From assembly GCF_016919165.1 (NCBI RefSeq), contig NZ_JAFFPS010000071.1, forward strand, positions 1 to 64,000: a stretch of DNA of 64,000 nt, written 5' to 3'. Below the pieces are notes generated by a model. The model was not told the DNA's origin. It did no database searches and was given only the letters and a program-made list of their open reading frames with translations. Shown one piece after another: positions 53,925 to 63,518 of the stretch. Origin of the DNA: Leptospira chreensis. GTDB lineage: Bacteria > Spirochaetota > Leptospiria > Leptospirales > Leptospiraceae. The position numbers and the translations under genes are program-made. The number at the start of each line of letters is the position of its first letter. Position 1 is the stretch's first letter.

Positions 53925-56312
53925 ATGGACGGTATGCAAACTCCTCCGCCTTCATTGGAAATGCAAATTCTCTCCGCCATGGAGGAGGTAGTCTTTTCAG
54001 CTAGTTTTCCGGAGTTAGAAATTATTTATGTCAGCCCTTCCGTGGAAACTCTCAGCGGATACCCAATAGAATTTTTCAAACATGAGTTAGGTGCTTGGCG
54101 AAAAATGATCCATACCGAGGACATACATATAGTCGAACACGCACTGAGTTCGTTAAACGAAACAAATAAGTTTCGAATCCGATATCGAATCCAAACGAAA
54201 GACAACCAAATCAAACTTGTCCAAAGCCAAGGCCGATTGATCCGAGATGAATCTGGAAAAATCTTACGATTTGATGGAGTGGTCACCGATATTTCAGAAT
54301 TACTTTCAGTACAAGATTTTATTAAAAGTGAATCTACAGAAATTAAACAACTGTTACTCGAAAATAATATTCTTTTTAATGGAAGCCAAGATTCCATGTT
54401 CCTTGTCGAAGTGATGGAGAATGGAGATTTTGTCATCCGTCGGGTCAATACAGCTTATGAAAAAGCAACCGGTGTCATTCAATCCGCCATTCAAGGCAAA
54501 ACTCCTATTGATCTTTTAGGGGAAATATTGGGATCCCCTGTGATCAGAAATTATAGAAATGCGATTCGGGAAAAACATACAATCTCTTATGAAGAAAGTA
54601 TCCCTATGCCTGCAGGAACAAAAATCTGGACTACGGCACTCACTCCTATTGAAGTCGATGGAAAAATAAAGTTTATTGTCGGATCAAGCAAAGACATAAC
54701 AGAACAAAAACGTGCTGAAAATGCCTTAAAAGAATCTAACGAAAGATATGCGTTAATTTTAGAAGTGAGTTCCGATGGATGGTTTGACTGGGATTTGGTG
54801 AACAATACAGTAATCTATTCTAGGCGATGGTGGTTAGAATTCGGAAACGACGAAAAATCAGATAATGTACCGATCAGTTTTTGGAAAAGTTTGATCCATC
54901 CCGATGATTCCGAATGGGTCTCTGAATTTTTAGAAAATATTTTATCCTCACAGAGAGAAACTTTCGAGTTCAGTTTCCAGATGAAAAAAAGAAAAGGAAA
55001 TTATGCTCATGTTGTGTCTCGGTGTTATATCCAAAGAGATGCATCGGGAAACAAAATCAGAATGGTTGGATCCAATTCAGATCTAACAGAAGTCAAAAAA
55101 ATAGAACATACCTTACGAAAAGCAAAAGAAATGGCAGAAGCCGCCAACCTTGCTAAGGGCAATTTTTTAGCCAATATGAGCCACGAAATTCGAACTCCAC
55201 TCAATGGAATTATTGGTTTCACAGAACTATTGTTACATGCATCACTTTCAGATGAACAAAAAGAATATTTACGTAGTATCTATATTTCTGGAAAAAGTTT
55301 GTTATCCCTAGTCAATCAAATCCTTGATTTTTCAAAAATTGATTCCGGAAAGATGGAATTAGAACTAATCAGCACGGATCTTATCGACTTAGTTCAATCT
55401 ACGGTAGATCTCTTTCAAATCTCTGCCGCCTCCCAAGCCATTCCTTTAAAACTAAAACTAGATCCAGGTTTACCCAGATTCGTATTTCTAGATCCTTTGC
55501 GAGTGAGACAAGTCCTTTCCAATTTGATTGGAAATGCCATCAAGTTTACTCATGAAGGGAAGGTAGAAGTTTCCGTAAAACCAATCAAACAAACAGGAGA
55601 GATGATCGACATTGAGTTCTCTGTGTCTGACACAGGAATTGGAATCGACATCAGTTCTCAGACTAAACTTTTTGATTCCTTCTCACAAGCAGATACTTCC
55701 ATCACAAGAAAGTACGGTGGATCAGGACTTGGTCTCACGATCACAAGTGAACTCATTCACAAGATGGATTCTCTTTTACGATTCGAAAGTGAATTAGGAA
55801 AGGGGAGCACTTTTTATTTTGTTTTATCCCTCCATGTAAATTCCTCAGGATCAGTATCTTCCAATTTATTTGAAGAAAAACAAACCATTCCCGATGAATC
55901 TGCAATCATTGAAAACAATCAAATTCAAAATGATATTTTGATTGTGGAAGACAATGATCTAAACAAAAGACTGTTATCAAAAATGTTATTAAAAAGATAT
56001 CCCAATATACAAATGAGATATGCCGCCGATGGTGCTGATGCCATCAATCAATTCAAACAAAAAGTTCCGGATTTAATCTTTATGGACTTACAGATGCCAG
56101 TTATGGATGGTTATACGGCCACAATGGAAATTAGAAATTTAGAAAAAGATACAAAGAAAAAAACTCCCATCATCGCATTGACGGCGGGAGCGTTTTTTTC
56201 AGTAAAAGATACGGCAATGGAATCGGGAATGGATGACTTTCTTACCAAACCACTTTCCTCTGCCGATCTTTACAAAACCGTTGAAAAATGGTTATCTTCA
56301 AGCCGCGTGTAA
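53925..56312 (+). CDS. Hybrid histidine kinase with PAS domains and receiver
   Basis: The 795-residue protein has no membrane segment. Three PAS domains lie at about 20-125, 140-265 and 270-390, with I-Y-V-S-P-S-V-E-T and [10 protein letters not shown] marks. A HisKA domain follows with M-S-H-E-I-R-T-P-L (His420). The ATPase domain has [16 protein letters not shown] and G-G-S-G-L-G-L. A receiver domain at about 680-795 has Asp721 in F-M-D-L-Q-M-P. It probably acts through phosphorelay to an unlinked partner. Its end overlaps the converging ahpF gene by 15 bases. Confidence 0.95.
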   Translation: MDGMQTPPPSLEMQILSAMEEVVFSASFPELEIIYVSPSVETLSGYPIEFFKHELGAWRKMIHTEDIHIVEHALSSLNETNKFRIRYRIQTKDNQIKLVQSQGRLIRDESGKILRFDGVVTDISELLSVQDFIKSESTEIKQLLLENNILFNGSQDSMFLVEVMENGDFVIRRVNTAYEKATGVIQSAIQGKTPIDLLGEILGSPVIRNYRNAIREKHTISYEESIPMPAGTKIWTTALTPIEVDGKIKFIVGSSKDITEQKRAENALKESNERYALILEVSSDGWFDWDLVNNTVIYSRRWWLEFGNDEKSDNVPISFWKSLIHPDDSEWVSEFLENILSSQRETFEFSFQMKKRKGNYAHVVSRCYIQRDASGNKIRMVGSNSDLTEVKKIEHTLRKAKEMAEAANLAKGNFLANMSHEIRTPLNGIIGFTELLLHASLSDEQKEYLRSIYISGKSLLSLVNQILDFSKIDSGKMELELISTDLIDLVQSTVDLFQISAASQAIPLKLKLDPGLPRFVFLDPLRVRQVLSNLIGNAIKFTHEGKVEVSVKPIKQTGEMIDIEFSVSDTGIGIDISSQTKLFDSFSQADTSITRKYGGSGLGLTITSELIHKMDSLLRFESELGKGSTFYFVLSLHVNSSGSVSSNLFEEKQTIPDESAIIENNQIQNDILIVEDNDLNKRLLSKMLLKRYPNIQMRYAADGADAINQFKQKVPDLIFMDLQMPVMDGYTATMEIRNLEKDTKKKTPIIALTAGAFFSVKDTAMESGMDDFLTKPLSSADLYKTVEKWLSSSRV

Positions 56313-57857
56313 TAGATATTCAAAAGCACTAATCGCAGCCTTTGCTCCCTCACCCATAGCAATGATGATTTGTTTGTAAGGAGTGTTTGTGACATCTCCA
56401 CAAGCAAAAATTCCATCCACATTGGTTTTACATTTTTCATCGACCAGTATTTCTCCAAAACGATTGGTAGCTACTAAATCCTTCACAAAACTACTGTTTG
56501 GGACAAGACCAATCTGAACAAAAACTCCATCCAGTGGGATGGTTTCTGATTGTTCGGAACTTCTATCCTTATAAGTAAGTCCTGTCACCTTTTCCGTGTT
56601 GGTTTGGATTTCCATGGTTTGTGCTTTTACCAAAGTTTTGATATTGGAAGACTTGGCCACTTTGTCGAGTAACACTTGGTCCGCATTCAACCGATCACCA
56701 AACTCAATTAAGGTGACTGATTTTACAATCCCACTCAGATCCAAAGCAGCTTCCACTCCGGAGTTTCCTCCACCCACAACAGCCACATCCTTATCTTTAA
56801 AAAATGGTCCGTCACAGTGAGGGCAATAGGCAACACCTTTCCCCACGAATTCTTTTTCGCCGGGAACATTCAGTTCCCGCCATTTAGCTCCGGTAGAAAG
56901 GATGACTGTTTTTGTAAGAATCCGTTCTCCCGTATTCAAATGAATGGTTTTTAAATCCCCGGATTCAATTTTCAAAACTCGGACATTTTCTTTTTTGCGG
57001 ATTTGGTTTTTATCCAATTGTTCGGACAAAACATGAGTGAGTTCTGGACCTGTTGTATAAGGAATAGAAATAATATTTTCAATTCCCAAAGTATCCTTTA
57101 CTTGACCACCTAACCGATCAGCTATGACAAGAGTTTTTAATCCTTTTCTTGCTGAATACACGGCGGCAGTCACACCAGAAGGCCCACCACCAATCACAGT
57201 TACATCATAAATATCGGATGGATTTGTAATACCGGCATTTTCTTCTGTAGATTCAGGAACAGAATACAATTCTAAAAGTTTATCGAAGATAACGGAAGCT
57301 TCCGCCTTCCCAGAAAGAAAACGTTTTCCGTTTAGAAAAACTGCCGGAACCCCTTGGATGTTTTTTTCTTTCACAAGGTCTGGATACATAGCTCCATCAA
57401 TCATGTTATGTGAGATCGAAGGGTTGACTAAAGAAAAACTATTGAGAGTTTGTACGACTTCGGGACAGTTATGGCAATCAAGAGAGATAAAGGTTTCAAA
57501 GTGTAAAGTTTCTTTTAATTTTGATACGGCAGAAAGGATTCCTTCTTCCAATTTGATTGGATTTCCACCCGATTGCAGAATGGCTAAAATCAAAGATGTA
57601 AATTCATGTCCCATAGGAATTCCTGAAAATTCAATTCCTGTTGGTTTTCCTTCCGAAAGAATGGAAAAACGAAGACCATCATTTTTATCCGAAGAATGTT
57701 CGAGACTAATGTTGGAACTTAAAGAGACGATATCATTTAAAAATTCAATCAACTCCTCACGTTTTTCATGAACTCCCGAAAACAAACGAATGTTCACCGG
57801 ACTTTTTATCCTTTCAAAATATTGTTTTACTTGTTCTTTTGTTGATTCATCTAACAT
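56298..57857 (-). CDS. ahpF: Alkyl hydroperoxide reductase subunit F
   Basis: The 519-residue flavoprotein has the full AhpF layout. An N-terminal double thioredoxin-like domain has C128-H-N-C131. The FAD domain has V-I-G-G-G-P-S-G near 221-228. The redox-active pair is C345-P-H-C348 within the NADH-binding region, and G-D-V-T-N lies near the end. It passes electrons from NADH to AhpC, which reduces peroxides. GGGAGG precedes ATG 57857. It is the second gene after ahpC on the minus strand, separated by a hairpin at 57872-57895, and converges on the hybrid kinase gene. Confidence 0.96.
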   Translation of the reverse strand: MLDESTKEQVKQYFERIKSPVNIRLFSGVHEKREELIEFLNDIVSLSSNISLEHSSDKNDGLRFSILSEGKPTGIEFSGIPMGHEFTSLILAILQSGGNPIKLEEGILSAVSKLKETLHFETFISLDCHNCPEVVQTLNSFSLVNPSISHNMIDGAMYPDLVKEKNIQGVPAVFLNGKRFLSGKAEASVIFDKLLELYSVPESTEENAGITNPSDIYDVTVIGGGPSGVTAAVYSARKGLKTLVIADRLGGQVKDTLGIENIISIPYTTGPELTHVLSEQLDKNQIRKKENVRVLKIESGDLKTIHLNTGERILTKTVILSTGAKWRELNVPGEKEFVGKGVAYCPHCDGPFFKDKDVAVVGGGNSGVEAALDLSGIVKSVTLIEFGDRLNADQVLLDKVAKSSNIKTLVKAQTMEIQTNTEKVTGLTYKDRSSEQSETIPLDGVFVQIGLVPNSSFVKDLVATNRFGEILVDEKCKTNVDGIFACGDVTNTPYKQIIIAMGEGAKAAISAFEYLLHAA

Positions 57858-57871
57858 AATAACCTCCCGAT

Positions 57872-57895
57872 TTAGGCGGGTTTCACCCCGCCTAA
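57872..57895 (-). terminator. Intercistronic hairpin between ahpC and ahpF (no T-run)
   Basis: TTAGGCGGG pairs with CCCGCCTAA across a six-base loop (nine pairs). There is no T-run after it, so it is more likely a partial terminator or mRNA-stabilising stem that keeps ahpC transcripts more abundant than ahpF. Confidence 0.6.
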
Positions 57896-57901
57896 TTTAG
57901 T

Positions 57902-58465
57902 TTAGATTTTTCCTACCAAGTCAAGACCAGGTTTCAAAGTGGAATTACCTGGTTTCCATTTTGCAGGACAAACTTCGCCGTCATTGTTTGCTACGTATTG
58001 TGCTGCTTGCACTTTACGAACGAGTTCTTCTGCAGAACGTCCAATTCCAAGGTCATGGATCTCCGCCGTTTTGATTACACCTTCTGGGTTCACTACGAAG
58101 GTTCCTCGAAGTGCTTGACCATCTTCTTCGATCATAATTCCAAATCCTCGAGTGATCTTCCCAGAAGCATCACCTAACATTGGATATTTGATTTTTTTGA
58201 TGGTCTCACTTGCTTCGTGCCAAGCTTTGTGAACAAAATGTGTATCAGTAGAAACGGAATACACTTCCACTCCTAGTTTTTGGAGTTCTTCATAATAATC
58301 TGCTACATCGCCAAGTTCTGTAGGGCAAACAAAAGTAAAATCCGCAGGATAAAAAACAAATACGGACCATTTTCCGAGAACGTCTTTTTTGCTAATTTTT
58401 TTGAAAGCGCCGTTGTGGAAGGCTTCCGTAGTAAAGTCAGGAATTTGAGTGTTGATATTGGACAT
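57902..58465 (-). CDS. ahpC: Alkyl hydroperoxide reductase subunit C (peroxiredoxin)
   Basis: The 187-residue typical 2-Cys peroxiredoxin has the peroxidatic Cys47 in D-F-T-F-V-C-P-T-E and the resolving Cys166 in G-E-V-C-P-A-K-W. It reduces hydrogen and alkyl peroxides in the cytoplasm and is recharged by AhpF. AAAGGAGG precedes the ATG, a strong ribosome site. An inverted repeat TTTGTAAA/TTTACAAA lies about 50-85 bases upstream, between it and the OxyR-type gene, which lies on the same strand and not divergent as in many bacteria. Confidence 0.97.
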   Translation of the reverse strand: MSNINTQIPDFTTEAFHNGAFKKISKKDVLGKWSVFVFYPADFTFVCPTELGDVADYYEELQKLGVEVYSVSTDTHFVHKAWHEASETIKKIKYPMLGDASGKITRGFGIMIEEDGQALRGTFVVNPEGVIKTAEIHDLGIGRSAEELVRKVQAAQYVANNDGEVCPAKWKPGNSTLKPGLDLVGKI

Positions 58466-58513
58466 TGAATATCCTCCTTTGATGTTAAGAAGAATATACT
58501 CCCAATTTGATCA

Positions 58514-58551
58514 TTTGTAAAATAAATACTATAAATGACAAGATTTACAAA
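58514..58551. promoter_or_regulatory. Inverted repeat upstream of ahpC, candidate OxyR site
   Basis: TTTGTAAA (58514-58521) and TTTACAAA (58544-58551) are eight-base inverted repeats 30 bases apart, about three helical turns, in the 106-base gap between the OxyR-type gene and ahpC. LysR-type tetramers bind over such a span. The sequence does not match the E. coli ATAG/CTAT consensus well. Confidence 0.5.
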
Positions 58552-58571
58552 AGCTATTGCCCAAATTTGGT

Positions 58572-59489
58572 CTAATCTTGGTTTAAAGACACTCCAATGA
58601 TTTTGAATTTTTCTTTGGAATGGTATTCGCTTGGAATCACACTGAGGATCAAACTTGTGAGTTTTTTTAGAATTTTGGTTTTGTAAAATCCCTTCTTATA
58701 AACCAAACTAATCTCCCGAGCCGGTTCCGGAGAATCAAAAGGAACAATTCGTTCCGAGGATTTCTCCACAGACAACTTAGGGAGGAGAGTGACACCAATT
58801 CCCATATCCACCATTCTTTTGAGTGTCTCCACACTTCCACTTTCAATCTTTGCCAGTGAGTTCCGATTACAGATTTTTAAGGACTGATGGCGAAAACAAT
58901 GTTCCTCACCTAGCACAAGTAAAGGATACTTTTCAATATGTTTCATGGAAACCGAGGAGGATTTTTCTTTGGCATTTTTCGGATAGTAAACAACAAAGGG
59001 TTCATAGTAGAGCGGATGTTCTACGATATTAGGAATTTTGAGCGGGGTCGCAAGAATTCCCAAATCAATCTCTTCCGATTCCAATTTTTCCAAAATAGAA
59101 AGAGTGGGTAGTTCCGAAATCCGAAAGTTCACCTTAGAAAACTCTGTTTGTAAACTCTGGTAAACAGAAGGAATCAAATAATTACTGACTGTCGGAATGA
59201 TTCCAATGGAAATATTTCCCGCAGGTTCGTCCTTCCACTGGCCTGCGATTTCAAAAAGTTTGTCGGCCTCTTTCAGTGTATTTTTAGCCTGATCGACTAC
59301 CGCTTTCCCTAATTTGGTGGTAATGACGGGATTTTTTTTCCGATCAAACAATTCAAAACCCAGCTCTTGTTCTACTTTTTGAATTTGTAAACTCATTGTA
59401 GGTTGAGCAACTAAACAATGTTCGGCGGCTTTAGCAAAACTCTTAAACTGATCTAAAGCGACGATATATCGAAGTTGGGTGATTGTCAT
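58572..59489 (-). CDS. oxyR: OxyR-type LysR-family regulator
   Basis: The 305-residue LysR protein has an N-terminal helix-turn-helix (about 1-60, with S-F-A-K-A-A-E-H-C-L-V-A-Q-P-T-M-S). The sensor domain has C198 and C207, nine residues apart, in H-C-F-R-H-Q-S-L-K-I-C, as in E. coli OxyR C199 and C208. These cysteines form a disulfide on peroxide exposure and switch the protein to its activating form. It is directly upstream of ahpC-ahpF on the same strand. GGAG precedes the ATG at 59489. Confidence 0.92.
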   Translation of the reverse strand: MTITQLRYIVALDQFKSFAKAAEHCLVAQPTMSLQIQKVEQELGFELFDRKKNPVITTKLGKAVVDQAKNTLKEADKLFEIAGQWKDEPAGNISIGIIPTVSNYLIPSVYQSLQTEFSKVNFRISELPTLSILEKLESEEIDLGILATPLKIPNIVEHPLYYEPFVVYYPKNAKEKSSSVSMKHIEKYPLLVLGEEHCFRHQSLKICNRNSLAKIESGSVETLKRMVDMGIGVTLLPKLSVEKSSERIVPFDSPEPAREISLVYKKGFYKTKILKKLTSLILSVIPSEYHSKEKFKIIGVSLNQD

Positions 59490-59541
59490 CTACTTACTCT
59501 CCAAAAAAATAACTAAAGTGAATGAGAGACGGAAAATCAAC

Positions 59542-59569
59542 TTGCATTCTCTCTGTACGCAACTATCTT
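59542..59569 (+). promoter_or_regulatory. Promoter candidate just before an ATG
   Basis: TTGCAT (59542) and TATCTT (59564) are 16 bases apart. The expected transcript start near 59576 leaves about six bases before the ATG at 59582, which also lacks a ribosome site. A CTATC/GATAG inverted repeat covers the same bases. Confidence 0.4.
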
Positions 59570-59581
59570 TAGCCGATAGCG

Positions 59582-61507
59582 ATGAGATTTCTCTCATTTA
59601 TTTTCCCCTTTTTACTTACTGCGGTATTTTCGCTTTCCTCGGAACCACTCAAAGTAAGTTCTAAGTACCTAACGACTTTGTCCGAGGGCTGGACATTTAC
59701 GTCCCAAGGGGAAACAAAACCCATCCAAGTCGGCAAAGGCCTCTCCTTACAAGGAATGAACCCACCGGTTCACGGATCTTACAAAACTAGCTTTTATTAC
59801 GAGCCAGACAACAAACCCCTGGGTATCTACTTAGACCGTGTCCAAGAAGTCGACAAACTTTTTATCAATGGAATTTTGTTAGGGAGTACTGGTGGTATCT
59901 CAAAAGAAGGATTGTATTTACCCAATTGGTATTACAAACGTTTGTACTTTATTCCAAGTTCTGTACTCAAAGCGAACGATGTCAACGAACTCGAATTAGA
60001 AATTCACTTTCGGAACCAAACCTTTCAAGGCGGAATTTTTAGAAAGATTCCCGTGATGGGAAACTATGACCACTTACAAGAATTTATTATCAACGAAGAT
60101 GGACGAGATTTCTGTTTCATCATGTTGTTTTTTGGAATTGGGGCTTACCAAATTTTTTCAATAATATTAAAAAGACAGGCAAAAGCAAATTTTTATCTTT
60201 TATTATCCACGTTAATTTTTGTTATGTGGAGATTACCGCTCTTAAATATTAGTTATACCTATACCAACTTTTCTTTTTTCTTTTGGTTAAAAGTATTTTT
60301 TACATCACAAACTCTTCTTCCTATTTCGATTTTTCTATTTAGTTATTCCTTGTTCCAAAATAAGTTTCATCTGAAAGAAAGGTTGCTTGTTTTTTTCCTA
60401 CTCTGTATCGCTTTTATGCAAACTTGGGATATTCAAATTCCAACGAGAATCTTACTTCTACGAATTTGGGAATTCTCTTTGATAGTGGTTGTGTATTTTA
60501 TCATCCGAGGAGTGGTTCGAGCAGCAAAAGAAAAAAAGGCCGAAGCTTATTTTTTAGCAGTGGGATTTATTTGTATCTGCATAGGTGCTACGATCGACAT
60601 CATGATTGATGTTACCTCAGGAAAAAATATCTACTTAACGCAGTATGGTTTTTTAATTCTAATGATCCTCTCTGGGGTTGCTATCTCCTATCGACATGCA
60701 AAAAACGAAAAAGAACTTTCTGTATTAACTAAAGATTTGGAAATTCGTGTTCACGAAAGGACCATTGAACTTCGAGAAAAAAATCAAGACTTAGAACAAG
60801 ATTTATTTTTTGCATCCCAACTTCAAAGTTACCTTCTACCCAAAGAACACCCGAATACATTAGGAATCCGAATTCATACAACTTATTTACCAATGAAACA
60901 AGTAGGTGGAGATTTGTATGATTGGGTGGAGTTAGACAACAACCGTCTGCTTTTGTTAATTGCTGATGTTGCAGGACATGGAGTTCCCGCAGCCTTTATA
61001 TCATCAATGGTAAAAGTACAATTTAGAGAGTCTACAAAAAGTATCAACTCACCGAAAGACGTACTCGAACATATGAACCGAGCTCTTACTTCTCTTGTGA
61101 GTCGGTATTTTATCACAGCCTGTTGCGCACTCCTTGATACAAAGGAAAAAACAATCACCTTCTCGACTGCGGGCCATCCAAATCCACTCATTTACAATCG
61201 GATCAAAGCCAAGTTCGAACTTATGCAAGTAAAGGGTCCCATCATTGGTTGGAAAGAATCCTTCACGTATAGTGAATGGACCCACAAAATGGAAGCCGGC
61301 GATCGTTACTTTTTTTTCACCGATGGTGTGACAGAAGCTCGTGCCGAAAATAAATTGTTTGGTGAAAGCAAAATACTTGATCTACTGGAGAGAGGAAAAG
61401 ACAAGGATATAAAATCATTGTCCCAGGAAATCATAGTTCAAATTTCAAAATTTTCGGAAGAGGAACTGAAAGACGATGTCACTTTTTTCTTTATTGATGT
61501 AACATAA
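59582..61507 (+). CDS. 7TMR-DISM receptor with SpoIIE-type PP2C phosphatase
   Basis: The 641-residue protein has a signal peptide (to about 20). A periplasmic jelly-roll domain follows (about 25-175), then seven hydrophobic helices (about 180-370) and a coiled coil (about 375-415). A SpoIIE-like PP2C phosphatase ends the protein (about 425-641), with Q-V-G-G-D-L-Y-D-W, I-A-D-V-A-G-H-G-V-P-A and F-F-T-D-G-V-T-E-A-R carrying the metal-binding aspartates. It should remove phosphate from an anti-sigma antagonist or similar protein on a periplasmic signal. It is followed nine bases later by a LytTR response regulator and is likely co-transcribed. Confidence 0.92.
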   Translation: MRFLSFIFPFLLTAVFSLSSEPLKVSSKYLTTLSEGWTFTSQGETKPIQVGKGLSLQGMNPPVHGSYKTSFYYEPDNKPLGIYLDRVQEVDKLFINGILLGSTGGISKEGLYLPNWYYKRLYFIPSSVLKANDVNELELEIHFRNQTFQGGIFRKIPVMGNYDHLQEFIINEDGRDFCFIMLFFGIGAYQIFSIILKRQAKANFYLLLSTLIFVMWRLPLLNISYTYTNFSFFFWLKVFFTSQTLLPISIFLFSYSLFQNKFHLKERLLVFFLLCIAFMQTWDIQIPTRILLLRIWEFSLIVVVYFIIRGVVRAAKEKKAEAYFLAVGFICICIGATIDIMIDVTSGKNIYLTQYGFLILMILSGVAISYRHAKNEKELSVLTKDLEIRVHERTIELREKNQDLEQDLFFASQLQSYLLPKEHPNTLGIRIHTTYLPMKQVGGDLYDWVELDNNRLLLLIADVAGHGVPAAFISSMVKVQFRESTKSINSPKDVLEHMNRALTSLVSRYFITACCALLDTKEKTITFSTAGHPNPLIYNRIKAKFELMQVKGPIIGWKESFTYSEWTHKMEAGDRYFFFTDGVTEARAENKLFGESKILDLLERGKDKDIKSLSQEIIVQISKFSEEELKDDVTFFFIDVT

Positions 61508-61516
61508 ATTAAATTC

Positions 61517-62254
61517 ATGGATTCTTCCACCTATTCAGTATTAATCATTGAAGATGAATATCCTGCCAGGATGCTCATGATGGACTATATCATGAACTGT
61601 TCCGAATTAAAACTGGCAGGCATCGCAGAAAGTGGGGACAAAGCTTTAAACCTTTTACAAGAGAAAAAATTTGACTTAGTTTTTATGGATATCAACCTTC
61701 CTGCTGTGAATGGAATGGATATCTTACGAAAGGAACACAACAAATCCACATTTTTTATCATTACCACTGCCTACAGTGAACATGCCGTAGAAGCTTTTGA
61801 TTTGGATGCAACGGATTATTTACTCAAACCCTTTTCCTTTGAACGATTTCGAAAGTCTGTAGATAAGGCCTTACGGTTTTTACAAGAATCGAAACAAATA
61901 ACTCCACCGGCACAAGAAAAACAAACTCATCTCAAAATTCAGTCCGATTCGGCAGTATTTTTATTACCGTTTCAAGACATTCACTTCATTTCTGCAAATA
62001 ACAAAAGTTGTGTGATACATACTTCCCAAAAAGATTACGAAACTTCAAAACTACTGAAAGAAATTGAAGAAAAGTTACCTTCCACACAGTTCATTCGCAT
62101 CCACAAAGGATTCTTAGTAAATCTGGATTTTGTGACAAGTCTCCGATATGATAAGGGTGGGTCTTACACCATCCAACTAAAAAACGAGGACGAAACCACT
62201 CTTCCCGTTGGCCGTTCCTTTGCTCAAAATTTAAAAGAAGCGCTCAAACTGTAA
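61517..62254 (+). CDS. LytTR-family response regulator
   Basis: The 245-residue protein has a receiver domain (about 5-120, I-I-E-D-E pocket, Asp58 in F-M-D-I-N-L-P, Lys in L-L-K-P-F). A LytTR DNA-binding domain follows (about 135-245) with I-H-F-I-S-A-N-N-K-S-C and F-I-R-I-H-K-G-F-L-V-N. Family members bind direct repeats at promoters of surface and virulence genes. No histidine kinase is adjacent, so the SpoIIE-type protein nine bases upstream may share its signal. The start at 61517 has no strong ribosome site. Confidence 0.93.
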   Translation: MDSSTYSVLIIEDEYPARMLMMDYIMNCSELKLAGIAESGDKALNLLQEKKFDLVFMDINLPAVNGMDILRKEHNKSTFFIITTAYSEHAVEAFDLDATDYLLKPFSFERFRKSVDKALRFLQESKQITPPAQEKQTHLKIQSDSAVFLLPFQDIHFISANNKSCVIHTSQKDYETSKLLKEIEEKLPSTQFIRIHKGFLVNLDFVTSLRYDKGGSYTIQLKNEDETTLPVGRSFAQNLKEALKL

Positions 62255-62319
62255 CCCATTCTGATTTCACTCCGGAATATGTAGCGTTCATTCCGAGTTA
62301 AGTAGTTAATCACCGTTAG

Positions 62320-62325
62320 TATAAT
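62320..62325 (+). promoter_or_regulatory. TATAAT -10 candidate before the lipoprotein trio
   Basis: A perfect TATAAT lies 55 bases before the ATG at 62381. The -35 region (around TTAAG) is poor. Confidence 0.4.
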
Positions 62326-62380
62326 TATTCCGTTGACCAAAGCCAAAGAAATGCGATTTGGATACGAACGGAGTCTTTTT

Positions 62381-62755
62381 ATGAAACATCTTATTACCGC
62401 TGCCAGTATCTTTATTTTGTCTTTAGGTTTAGTGAATTGTGCCTCTTCTTCCGTAGGACTTGCGACTAGCAACAAACCAATACCAAACACTCCTTACGAA
62501 ACTGTAAAAACCGTAGAAAAAACCTTTACTTGGTATGCACTTGACTTCATTATCTTTGGCCTTCCGTTTACAGAACCACCTGTCGGCGACTTATACGAAA
62601 AAGTTATGGAGGAGGATTCTGGGGACGCACTCGTTAATATTCGTTACTGGAATGACAAATCCATCTTTGGACCTATCACAAGATACAGATTCACTATCAA
62701 AGGTGATTTGGTTCGATTTTCATCATCTGCAACAACGACTAAAACCAAAAAATAA
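62381..62755 (+). CDS. Small lipoprotein, unknown function
   Basis: The protein of 124 residues starts at ATG 62381 (GGAG ten bases upstream). Its lipobox is L-V-N-C-A near residue 20. The middle is hydrophobic (W-Y-A-L-D-F-I-I-F-G-L-P-F). A G-D-A-L-V-N-I-R segment is followed by strands. The D-A-L-V-N-I-R pattern resembles K-T-L-I-N-I-K in the next gene. It heads a run of three lipoprotein genes and a TonB-dependent receptor, so a role in uptake is possible but unproven. Confidence 0.7.
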   Translation: MKHLITAASIFILSLGLVNCASSSVGLATSNKPIPNTPYETVKTVEKTFTWYALDFIIFGLPFTEPPVGDLYEKVMEEDSGDALVNIRYWNDKSIFGPITRYRFTIKGDLVRFSSSATTTKTKK

Positions 62756-62763
62756 TATTACCA

Positions 62764-63180
62764 ATGATAACTTCTATTCTCAAAATCTTTATAAGTTTCT
62801 TCTCAGCTTCCATTATGCTTATGGGATGTATTGGCTCTCATGTCTCCAAAGAGATCTATTTGTATGATTCAGCTACAGTTGTACGTTCCACCGATTATAA
62901 AATTCTCGGGAAAGGAAAAGGGCAAGATTCCGCTTTTTATCTCTTAGGAATGTTTCCTGTGACAAAGGCACCTAATGTAGAATTAGCGATGAGTCAAATT
63001 TTAGAAAAATATCCTACAGGAAAAACTCTAATCAATATCAAAATCCAAAGAGAGGATAAAGCTTATTTCCCTCTTGGTTTGGTGACTGCAGTCAATGTAA
63101 CCGCTGATGTAGTGGGTCAACCAGAAGTAACGGACATCACAACCACTGGAACAGGGACAGGGGCAAAAGGTACCAAATGA
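62764..63180 (+). CDS. Small lipoprotein, possibly TRL-like
   Basis: The 138-residue protein has lipobox L-M-G-C near residue 21. G-K-G-K-G-Q-D-S-A-F-Y-L-L-G-M-F-P-V-T and K-T-L-I-N-I-K-I resemble small TRL-like lipoproteins of unknown role, but I cannot confirm this. The start lies eight bases after the previous stop, and the stop overlaps the next ATG by ATGA, so the three are one operon. Confidence 0.7.
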   Translation: MITSILKIFISFFSASIMLMGCIGSHVSKEIYLYDSATVVRSTDYKILGKGKGQDSAFYLLGMFPVTKAPNVELAMSQILEKYPTGKTLINIKIQREDKAYFPLGLVTAVNVTADVVGQPEVTDITTTGTGTGAKGTK

Positions 63181-63518
63181 AAATCGGGACAATTACCTTT
63201 TTAATTGCTCTTGGATCTATCATCCATTGTGGACCCTCAGTGGATCGTGTAGACACTAGTGATGCACAAAGCCAAGTATATGCTGCTGCTAAATTTGCTT
63301 CGGAAAAATGTGGGAATCCTATTCCCAATCCACCGCTAGTCATCGTAAATAAACCAATTAAAAGAAATTTGGATTTGTGTACAATCTCGATCACCCGTAC
63401 GGAATGTCCGTTTCTTGGATATCCCCTACCTTGCACCCTCATTTACCTCGAACAAGAAACGGGAGATATCCCTTGGTATTTAAACTTCAATGAAATCAGC
63501 AAAATTCAAATTAAATAA
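63177..63518 (+). CDS. Small cysteine-containing lipoprotein
   Basis: The 113-residue protein has lipobox I-I-H-C near residue 18 and four later cysteines (K-C-G-N, L-C-T-I, E-C-P-F and L-P-C-T). I do not recognise a family. It overlaps the previous gene by ATGA and the next gene by 29 bases in another frame, the tightest overlap in this operon. Confidence 0.7.
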   Translation: MKIGTITFLIALGSIIHCGPSVDRVDTSDAQSQVYAAAKFASEKCGNPIPNPPLVIVNKPIKRNLDLCTISITRTECPFLGYPLPCTLIYLEQETGDIPWYLNFNEISKIQIK

